Assembly (NCBI GenBank): GCA_023412175.1
Contig: JAEYOB010000293.1
Span: 1 to 8,979 of the forward strand
From: Pseudomonadota bacterium
GTDB lineage: Bacteria > Pseudomonadota > Alphaproteobacteria > Azospirillales > Azospirillaceae
Direction: 5' to 3'
DNA length: 8,979 nucleotides
The notes beneath the pieces were generated by a model. That model saw only the letters and a program-made list of their open reading frames with translations. It did not search any database and was not told the DNA's origin. A program made the translations under genes and the position numbers. Below are positions 1 through 5,037 of the stretch, in pieces (positions within the stretch are counted from its first letter, which is position 1; each line of letters begins with the position of its first letter).

Positions 1-1
1 G

Positions 2-232
2 GGCCTGTTCCTCGCCCACGCGGTGGAGCTGGAATCGGAGGCCGCCGAGCGCTACGACGAGCTGGCCGACAGCATGGAAGCACACAACAACCTCGAAGTG
101 GCCGACCTGTTCCGCAAGCTCGCAGGCGAGGAAGGCGGCCATCTGACGCTGGTTCGCCAGCGGCTTGAGCGCTCCCCCGCCCAGCCCGAGGGTTGGGGCG
201 AGGCTCCCGACCCGCCGAACTATTCGAAGTGA
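2..232 (+). CDS. Ferritin-like (rubrerythrin-type) protein, 5' end cut by window edge
   Basis: The frame is open from base 2 to the TGA at 230-232, giving 76 visible residues. An in-frame GTG at 23 is probably internal, because the residues before it (GLFLAHA) already fit the first helix of the family. The segment ELESEAAERYDELAD has the Glu and Tyr spacing of the first ferritin/rubrerythrin helix. It is followed by a second helix with LFRKLAGEEGGH, which supplies an E-x-x-H type metal-ligand pair. Such proteins form helical bundles that bind a diiron centre and act in iron handling or peroxide reduction. The Pro- and Trp-containing tail (PEGWGEAPDPPNY) resembles the C-terminal end of short ferritin-like proteins from alphaproteobacteria, so only a few N-terminal residues may be missing. 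The exact reaction cannot be told. It lies 106 bases upstream of another iron-type protein gene on the same strand. Confidence 0.72.
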   Translation, partial: GLFLAHAVELESEAAERYDELADSMEAHNNLEVADLFRKLAGEEGGHLTLVRQRLERSPAQPEGWGEAPDPPNYSK

Positions 233-327
233 CAGAGCGCTCCCGTCACAAGCCGTCTTCAACCGGCCAGCCGGAGCCATCGCTGCACTCACCCCCACAC
301 TGGCCAGATAAGCCACTTAGAGGCTTC

Positions 328-332
328 AGGAG
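328..332 (+). promoter_or_regulatory. Ribosome-binding site of the HHE gene
   Basis: AGGAG lies six bases before the ATG at 339. It supports that start for the hemerythrin-domain gene. No convincing sigma70 -35/-10 pair is visible between 233 and 338, so the gene may be cotranscribed with the ferritin-like gene. Confidence 0.75.
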
Positions 333-338
333 CTTCCC

Positions 339-848
339 ATGTTCGAACATACCACGCAGATCGGCCGCCTACTGCACGAGGATCACGAGCGCTGTCTGAG
401 CGCGTTGCAGAACCTGGAGGCTCTGCTCGGCCGTCAAGGCCCGTCCAAACCGGCTGACCTGAACGACCCCAAGGTCCGCTCGGTGCTGGTCGCGGCCAAG
501 GGAGTGTTGGCGCAGGAAACCGCCACCCACTTTGCCTTCGAGGAAGACCATCTGTTCCCCCTCCTGGCGGAGGTGGGCGAACAGGGCATGCTCCTGACTC
601 TGAAATCCGAACACGACGCCATCGCCCCGCTGGCAGACAACGTGGTGCACCTGATTACGGAGGCGCTGAAGGCGGGTTCCTTCACCCGCGAGCAATGGAC
701 AGACGTCCATGCGCTCGGCATGGAATTGGCGGAGCGGCAGATCTTTCATGTGCAGAAAGAGGAGATGGGACTGCTGGCCGGCATCGGCATGATGCTGGAG
801 TCGGACGTGGACTCCCGCCTAGCTGAGACCTACCGGTCAATGGGGTGA
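339..848 (+). CDS. Hemerythrin HHE cation-binding domain protein
   Basis: This 169-residue protein is a single hemerythrin-like four-helix bundle. Candidate ligands occur in the right order: H13/H16 in LLHEDH, H64 with E68/E69 in HFAFEEDH, H92 in SEHD, and H137 with E141 in HVQKEE. This matches the H...HxxxE...H...HxxxE pattern that binds a diiron centre in hemerythrins and related O2/NO-responsive proteins. There is no signal peptide, no membrane segment and no fused signalling domain, so it should be cytoplasmic. Likely roles are O2 or NO binding, iron-sulfur repair-like functions or stress sensing; the sequence does not choose between them. The ATG start has a good AGGAG six bases upstream. 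The gene follows the ferritin-like gene and converges on mlaA. Confidence 0.85.
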   Translation: MFEHTTQIGRLLHEDHERCLSALQNLEALLGRQGPSKPADLNDPKVRSVLVAAKGVLAQETATHFAFEEDHLFPLLAEVGEQGMLLTLKSEHDAIAPLADNVVHLITEALKAGSFTREQWTDVHALGMELAERQIFHVQKEEMGLLAGIGMMLESDVDSRLAETYRSMG

Positions 849-891
849 GACTCGGCTTGATCACTCCAATACATCGGGAAGTAAGCTTGAC

Positions 892-913
892 CTTGCCCGC
901 CTCTTCGGGCAGG
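892..913. terminator. Hairpin between convergent genes, possible bidirectional terminator
   Basis: CCTTGCCCG (891-899) and CGGGCAGG (906-913) form an eight-pair stem (892-899 with 906-913, one T-G pair) around a six-base loop CCTCTT. It sits between the convergent ends of the HHE gene (848) and mlaA (948), the expected place for a shared terminator. Neither side has a clear run of T, so intrinsic termination would be weak. Confidence 0.45.
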
Positions 914-947
914 TCCTGTTGCCACGGGGATGAACGCCGCTCCGCGC

Positions 948-1724
948 CTACTTTCCGATCTCGGCGTTCCGCGCCTGGGTGGTGACGTAGCGGACCAGGG
1001 AATACTCGAAGGGCGATCCGGTGGCGTAGTATCGGAACCCGACGCGGTACCGGGTATCGATCGGACCGAGCCCGTAGCGGACTCCCTGGTACCAGGTGTC
1101 GTTGGCGATGTCAGCGGGTACCACGAGGGAAAGAGTCAGGAAATCGACCGCCGTTCCGACCGCGTCGCGGGCGTTGGAAGGGCCGAGGACCGGCAGGACG
1201 AGGTAGGGGCCGGGCTCCACTCCCCAGTACCCCAGCGTCTGCCCGAAATCCTCGTTCTGCCGGGGAATGCCGAAGTCCGACGCGATGTCGAACAGCCCGA
1301 GCAGGCCCAACGTCGAATTCAGGGTGAAGCGGAAGAAGGTCGGTACCGCCTTCTCGGCGCTGAGCTGGAACACCGAGTTGGTGAAGTTGCTCACCTCGCC
1401 GAGGTTCAGGAAGAAACTTGAAACACGGTCCCGCAGGAAGCGCGGGGTCACGTCCTCGTAAGTCTCCACCACCGGGATGAGGACATGACGGTCGAGCTGG
1501 GCGTTGAACTTGTAGATGCCGCGGTTGGTCCCTTCGATCGGATCATAGACGGCGATCGGATCGGCCACGCCGTGCGGCCGCACCATGTCGCCGAGTTGCC
1601 GCTGCGGCGGCTCGAAGCTCTGCCGGTCGCCGGCACCGCTTGCGCATCCGGCGAAAAGACAGGCGGCCAGCGCCGAGAGCGGCAGGCGGCGGGCGGGAAA
1701 GCGTTTCGGCATGGGCGGGCTCAC
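948..1724 (-). CDS. mlaA: MlaA (VacJ) outer-membrane phospholipid-transport lipoprotein
   Basis: The 258-residue product has an N-terminal signal with lipobox LFAGC (Cys27), then the MlaA/VacJ core: DPIEGTNR (61-68), NLGEVSNFTNSVFQ (107-120), FTLNSTLGLLGLFDIASDFG (133-152), NEDFGQTLGYWGV (157-169) and LPVLGPSNARDAVG (177-190). MlaA sits in the outer membrane and removes mislocalised phospholipids from the outer leaflet, passing them to periplasmic MlaC and the MlaFEDB ABC complex. Residue +2 after Cys is Ala, not Asp, which fits outer-membrane sorting. The GTG at 1724 overlaps the upstream hydrolase stop (GTGA); an in-frame ATG at 1712 is an equally possible start and still leaves a full signal peptide. 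Neither has a clear Shine-Dalgarno, so translational coupling is likely. No mlaC or mlaFED genes are in this window. Confidence 0.93.
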   Translation of the reverse strand: MSPPMPKRFPARRLPLSALAACLFAGCASGAGDRQSFEPPQRQLGDMVRPHGVADPIAVYDPIEGTNRGIYKFNAQLDRHVLIPVVETYEDVTPRFLRDRVSSFFLNLGEVSNFTNSVFQLSAEKAVPTFFRFTLNSTLGLLGLFDIASDFGIPRQNEDFGQTLGYWGVEPGPYLVLPVLGPSNARDAVGTAVDFLTLSLVVPADIANDTWYQGVRYGLGPIDTRYRVGFRYYATGSPFEYSLVRYVTTQARNAEIGK

Positions 1725-3097
1725 GGGCCGAAGAAATTGGCGATGTGGGCGGCGACCGCACGATGCTCCAGGTTGCCGACATGGCCGCCGTTCCGGTAAA
1801 TGCGGGCCCGCGATCCGAAGATCCGGCTCAGTTCTTCAAGGTCTCCAGGCGCCAGGATGACGTCGTCCGCGCTGGTCATAAGCCCGACATTGTCCCGGCG
1901 GCGCAGCCAGTTGCCGATGCTGGAGAGGCTGGATCCCTCGATCAGCCCCCGGATGTCTCCGGACGGGCTGCCGGCGAGATAGGCGTCGGTATACAGGTCG
2001 TTGAAGTAATCGATGAAGCTGGTCCGCAACGCCACGGCCAGATACTCGGACAGCGGCGTCGTCGATTTGAAGGCCCGGTCGCGGGGGAAGATGTAGCCGG
2101 CCCGGCTCATCACGTCGGACGCGAAGATCATGTTCGAGGACGACAGACGGAACGTAAGCCCGATGGTGGTCGCAAGGCGGTCGTCGGTGGGCTGCAGTTC
2201 CTCGTAGGCCTTGGTGAGGAAGCTGTCGAACCCGAAGTCCAGGGCGTCGGTGTTCCGGTAGACGGCGGACAGCCGCGCGACCGCCTGGTCCAGGAAGCGG
2301 TCGAGGTCGTCGATCCCGTTCTGAAGGCCGCTGAACAGCATGCCGTCCAGGCGCTGGATGGATCGATAGAGGCTCAGCGGCGGATTGATCAGCAGGACGC
2401 GCTTGAAGCCGAGGCCGCCCCGCTCCTCGTCCAGCTTCGCCGTGAAGGCGGCGTGCCAAGCCCCGAGGCTGTAACCGGTCAGGTGAATGTCGGAGATCTC
2501 GACCCGCCCGGCGATGCGCCGGTGCACACGCTGGATGACGTTGAGAAGGTCGGCGGCATCCGTCGCGGGCTGTCCGGGGCGGAAGTTCGAACCGGCGCTG
2601 ACGATGAAGTTGGCGTGTGACGGCGACGGCAGGAGCACCACGTGCATCCCGGCGGCGTGAAGGATCCGGCCGAGCGTCAGCATCTTTGCCGCCCCGTCGT
2701 CGGCGCCCGTCCCGGCAATCACGAAGACCAGGGGCGCCCGCCTCGGCTGCAGCAGGGTCGAGTAGTAGAGGCTGTCGTGATACCAGAAGCCTTCCGGCCG
2801 CTCGCGCCCTTCGAACAGCACCAGCCGGTGGCGCTCCGGTCGCGTCTCGCCAGGGAACTCGACCCGCATCTGCGGCGGCGTGCCCAGGATCGTCGCCACC
2901 CACGGGTTGTCATAGGGAAAGTCATAGGCGGGCTCGGGCATGGCGTGCCACTGGCCGGCCGGGCCTGAATCGGACGCGCACCCCGCGGCCAGCAGCAGGC
3001 CGGCAGCCAGCGCCGCCGCCCGTCCGGACGATCGGAAACGGCGGAATACCCCGGCCATCATGGCATGAACCGGTGAACGTGATTCAGACGCCGTCAT
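1721..3097 (-). CDS. Serine alpha/beta-hydrolase lipoprotein
   Basis: The 458-residue protein begins with a basic, hydrophobic signal peptide ending in lipobox LAAGC (Cys40); +2 is Ala, predicting the outer membrane. The hydrolase fold shows a strand plus oxyanion-type loop VFVIAGTGADDG (124-135), the nucleophile elbow GYSLG (Ser210), a possible acid in TSADD (Asp411 or Asp412) and a His in NGGHVGNL (His439). About 150 residues between roughly 245 and 400 probably include a lid or cap, as in lipases. The substrate is unknown; lipid or acyl ester hydrolysis is inferred from its fold, anchoring and operon partner mlaA. The ATG at 3097 is preferred because AAGGA lies four bases upstream. Codons 13 and 14 (ATGATG, from 3061) are alternatives that would give a more typical 26-27 residue signal peptide. 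Its TGA overlaps the mlaA GTG by four bases. Confidence 0.82.
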   Translation of the reverse strand: MTASESRSPVHAMMAGVFRRFRSSGRAAALAAGLLLAAGCASDSGPAGQWHAMPEPAYDFPYDNPWVATILGTPPQMRVEFPGETRPERHRLVLFEGRERPEGFWYHDSLYYSTLLQPRRAPLVFVIAGTGADDGAAKMLTLGRILHAAGMHVVLLPSPSHANFIVSAGSNFRPGQPATDAADLLNVIQRVHRRIAGRVEISDIHLTGYSLGAWHAAFTAKLDEERGGLGFKRVLLINPPLSLYRSIQRLDGMLFSGLQNGIDDLDRFLDQAVARLSAVYRNTDALDFGFDSFLTKAYEELQPTDDRLATTIGLTFRLSSSNMIFASDVMSRAGYIFPRDRAFKSTTPLSEYLAVALRTSFIDYFNDLYTDAYLAGSPSGDIRGLIEGSSLSSIGNWLRRRDNVGLMTSADDVILAPGDLEELSRIFGSRARIYRNGGHVGNLEHRAVAAHIANFFGP

Positions 3098-3101
3098 GAT
3101 G

Positions 3102-3106
3102 TCCTT
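3102..3106 (-). promoter_or_regulatory. Ribosome-binding site of the hydrolase lipoprotein gene
   Basis: Read on the - strand, AAGGA precedes the ATG at 3097 by four bases. This decides for the longer start over the internal ATGATG near 3061, which has no comparable site. No clear - strand -35/-10 pair was found between here and the divergent regulator gene. Confidence 0.55.
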
Positions 3107-3197
3107 GTCGTTCCCAGGGCTTGGATGAACGGAGACCTCTTCGCATCGTACCCCTTATTCGGGGGGCATCGCGCTCCCAATTCCCACACCCTCCGCA

Positions 3198-3226
3198 TTG
3201 ACATTCGCCGACCAACAATGTAACGT
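3198..3226 (+). promoter_or_regulatory. Sigma70-like promoter of the TetR-transporter operon
   Basis: A perfect TTGACA (3198-3203) is followed after exactly 17 bases by TAACGT (3221-3226), which keeps the three most important -10 positions (T, A and the final T). Transcription would start near 3233, giving a leader of about 23 bases before the ATG at 3256. An AAGG at 3243-3246 could serve as the ribosome-binding site, nine bases from the start codon. Confidence 0.6.
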
Positions 3227-3233
3227 ACAGTAC
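3219..3233. promoter_or_regulatory. Candidate TetR operator over the -10 element
   Basis: Two overlapping short inverted repeats, TGTA-ACG-TACA (3219-3229) and GTAC-A-GTAC (3225-3233), plus the direct repeat TACAGTACAG (3226-3235), cover the -10 and the presumed start of transcription. TetR-family regulators typically repress their own promoter by binding palindromes in this position. The half-sites are short (four bases), so this is a plausible but unproven operator. Confidence 0.35.
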
Positions 3234-3255
3234 AGTTTCTTTAAGGTCTACGAGC

Positions 3256-3897
3256 ATGGCTGCGGAACCCCCGCGGCGCGCGAGACCTCGTGGCGAACGC
3301 CGACGCGCCGAGATCCTGGATGCGGCCACCCAGGTCTTCCTGGAGAACGGCTACGGCGGCGCGACCATCGACCTTGTGGTTGCACGGGCCGGCGCATCGA
3401 AGGCCACGGTCTACAGCTTCTTCGGCGGCAAGGAAGGGTTGTTCGCCGCCATCGTGGAAGAGCGTGCCGAACAAACCCTGCTGGCCTTCCTCGACATCAG
3501 CGTCAGTGACGTTGACGTGCCCACCGCGCTGACCCAGATCGGCCGGCGGTTCATGGAGGTCGCGATGGCTCCCGGCGCGGTCGGCATCTACCGTCTCATC
3601 CTGGCCGAAGGCGCACGCTTTCCGGAACTCACCCGGACCTTCTTCCGTCTCGGCCCGGACCGCATCTGCGCCTATCTCGCCAGCGTCTTCATGAACTGGC
3701 AGCAGCGCGGCCTCATTGCCGTCGAGGACCACGCGCTCACCGCGGCGCAGTTCCTGGATGCGGTGCGCGGCGACCTGCTCCTGCGGGTGGTGGCCGGTGT
3801 CCCCCCGGACGATCTGGAAGCCGCGGTCGAACGCCACGTCCGCAACGCCGTCCGCACCTTCTGGACGGCTATCCGACCGGAAGGAGGACCATCATGA
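3256..3897 (+). CDS. TetR/AcrR-family transcriptional regulator
   Basis: The 213-residue protein has a basic N-terminus (RRARPRGERRR) and a TetR-type DNA-binding domain at about residues 14-62. The helix-turn-helix is visible as TIDLVVARAGASKATVYSFF followed by GGKEGLF. The C-terminal ligand domain (about 80-205), with RLILAEGARFPEL (113-125) and FFRLGPDRICAYL (129-141), resembles the AefR-like C-terminal type. Such proteins repress until a small ligand binds. It is the first gene of the transporter operon and probably represses its own promoter and the exporter genes, responding to a compound the exporter handles; the ligand is unknown. It is not obviously like CecR/YbiH, the TetR regulator beside the related E. 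coli ybhGFSR operon. Its TGA (3895-3897) overlaps the ATG of a small ORF. Confidence 0.88.
   Translation: MAAEPPRRARPRGERRRAEILDAATQVFLENGYGGATIDLVVARAGASKATVYSFFGGKEGLFAAIVEERAEQTLLAFLDISVSDVDVPTALTQIGRRFMEVAMAPGAVGIYRLILAEGARFPELTRTFFRLGPDRICAYLASVFMNWQQRGLIAVEDHALTAAQFLDAVRGDLLLRVVAGVPPDDLEAAVERHVRNAVRTFWTAIRPEGGPS
3881..3887 (+). promoter_or_regulatory. Very strong Shine-Dalgarno inside the end of the TetR gene
   Basis: AAGGAGG ends six bases before an ATG at 3894. That ATG does not start the adaptor gene, which begins at 3967 in another frame, but a 28-codon ORF. The site is the best Shine-Dalgarno in the window together with the one before yhhJ. Confidence 0.65.
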
Positions 3898-3980
3898 GCC
3901 GGGATACCCTGCCTGCGCGCGGAACGCAGCGTTCGGTACTTCTGACTGTCTGTCGCGGAGCGGAACATGACATTGGATAA
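3894..3980 (+). CDS. Small 28-codon ORF between regulator and adaptor genes
   Basis: The ATG at 3894 overlaps the TetR stop as ATGA, is preceded by AAGGAGG at ideal spacing, and runs 28 codons to TAA at 3978-3980. It overlaps the first 14 bases of yhiI in a different frame. The peptide, [20 protein letters not shown] followed by RGAEHDIG, has no membrane segment or motif I recognise. It may be a relay ORF that carries ribosomes from the regulator into yhiI, or the relic of an older adaptor start left behind by a small insertion or frameshift. Protein function is not supported; translation is likely from the signals alone. Confidence 0.4.
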   Translation: MSRDTLPARGTQRSVLLTVCRGAEHDIG

Positions 3981-5037
3981 GCGCTCGATCCTGCGGATCG
4001 CCTTGATCATCGCCGCTGTGGCCGTCGCCGCCTTCGCTTGGCAATCGCTCAAGCCGAAGGGGCTTCCGGAGGGGATCGCCAGCGGCAACGGGCGCATCGA
4101 GGCGGTCGAGATCGACATCGCCGCGAAGACGCCGGGCCGGATCAAGGACATCCTCGTGAACGAAGGGGAATTCGTCAAAACCGGCCAAGCCCTGGCCCGG
4201 ATGGACACCGCCGTTCTGGAGGCGCAACGCAAGGAGGCCGAGGCGCAGCTCAAGCAGGCGCTCATCGGCATCGAGACCGCCCGCAGCCTCGTGCGGCAGC
4301 GCGAGGCCGAGAAGGTCGCGGCGGCGGCGGTGATCGCGCAGCGTGAAGCCGAATTGGACGCGGCAAAAAGCCGTCTCGCACGGTCGGAGCAGTTGGCCGC
4401 GCAGAACACCGTCTCCCGCCAGGTGCTCGACGACGACCGGGCCAAGACTCAAGGGGCGAAGGCCACGGTCAGCGCCGCGCAGGCCCAACTGGCGGCGGCG
4501 GAAGCCGCCATCGGCGCGGCGCAGTCCCAGGTCGTGGACGCCGAGGCCGCCAGCGAGGCCGCCCGCGCGACCATCCAGCGCATCGACGCCGACATCGATG
4601 ACAGCCTTTTGCGCTCGCCGCGCGACGGGCGCGTGCAGTATCGCGTCGCGCAACCCGGCGAGGTGCTCTCCGCCGGCGGCAGGGTCCTCAATCTGGTCGA
4701 TGTCGGCGACGTCTACATGACCTTCTTCCTGCCGACGGCACAGGCCGGCCGCGTGGCGCTTGGAAGCGACGTGCGTCTGGTGCTCGACGCCGCACCCCAA
4801 TACGTGATCCCGGCACACGCAAGCTTCGTCGCCGACGTCGCCCAGTTCACACCCAAGACGGTGGAGACCGCCGACGAACGCCAGAAGCTGATGTTCCGGA
4901 TCAAGGCGCGGATCGAACCGGAGTTGCTCCAGAAACACCTTCAACAGGTCAAAACCGGCCTGCCCGGCATGGCGTATGTGCGGATCGATCCGGCGACCGA
5001 GTGGCCCGCCGAACTGCAAGTAAGGCTGCCGCAATGA
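3967..5037 (+). CDS. yhiI: HlyD-family periplasmic adaptor of the RbbA exporter
   Basis: The 356-residue product matches E. coli YhiI (about the same length) along its whole length as I remember that sequence. It has an N-terminal membrane anchor (about 10-25), a first biotinyl/lipoyl half with [19 protein letters not shown] (41-59) and [11 protein letters not shown] (64-74), and a long Ala/Gln/Glu-rich coiled-coil hairpin (about 84-212). The second lipoyl half follows with [18 protein letters not shown] (217-234), then a beta-barrel region (about 247-345) with QFTPKTVET. Such membrane-fusion proteins link an inner-membrane ABC exporter to the periplasm or an outer-membrane channel. The ATG at 3967 has GGAG six bases upstream; the end overlaps rbbA by four bases (ATGA). 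No outer-membrane channel gene is in the window. Confidence 0.92.
   Translation: MTLDKRSILRIALIIAAVAVAAFAWQSLKPKGLPEGIASGNGRIEAVEIDIAAKTPGRIKDILVNEGEFVKTGQALARMDTAVLEAQRKEAEAQLKQALIGIETARSLVRQREAEKVAAAAVIAQREAELDAAKSRLARSEQLAAQNTVSRQVLDDDRAKTQGAKATVSAAQAQLAAAEAAIGAAQSQVVDAEAASEAARATIQRIDADIDDSLLRSPRDGRVQYRVAQPGEVLSAGGRVLNLVDVGDVYMTFFLPTAQAGRVALGSDVRLVLDAAPQYVIPAHASFVADVAQFTPKTVETADERQKLMFRIKARIEPELLQKHLQQVKTGLPGMAYVRIDPATEWPAELQVRLPQ

Noticed and set aside
229..249. Inverted repeat GTGAC...GTCAC with an inner palindrome GAGCGCTC at the end of the ferritin-like gene
   Set aside because: The stem is only five pairs, the inner palindrome cannot form a proper loop, and no T-run follows. It may be chance in GC-rich DNA.
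310..326. AAGCC-N7-GGCTT hairpin just before the HHE ribosome-binding site
   Set aside because: A five-pair stem is too weak to claim a riboswitch or thermosensor without conservation data; the Shine-Dalgarno itself is outside it.
842..867. Seven-pair imperfect stem straddling the HHE stop codon
   Set aside because: It has a long twelve-base loop, one T-G pair and no T-run; the hairpin at 892-913 is a better terminator candidate.
857..870. TTGAT-N4 resembling half of an FNR/NnrR box after the HHE gene
   Set aside because: The second half (CCAAT) does not match ATCAA, and the site lies downstream of the gene rather than before a start.
930..2620. Long + strand open frames opposite mlaA and the hydrolase gene
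   Set aside because: They are antisense shadows created by high GC; the - strand proteins show clear family motifs, while these translations have no recognisable domains or start signals.
3151..3164. CCCC-TTATTC-GGGG hairpin in the divergent spacer
   Set aside because: Only four pairs, with no conserved partner or recognised binding site. Not enough to call a regulatory structure.
3913..3929. CTGCG-N7-CGCAG stem within the small ORF
   Set aside because: Five pairs of GC-rich sequence occur often here, and it is not placed to hide the yhiI start or its ribosome-binding site.
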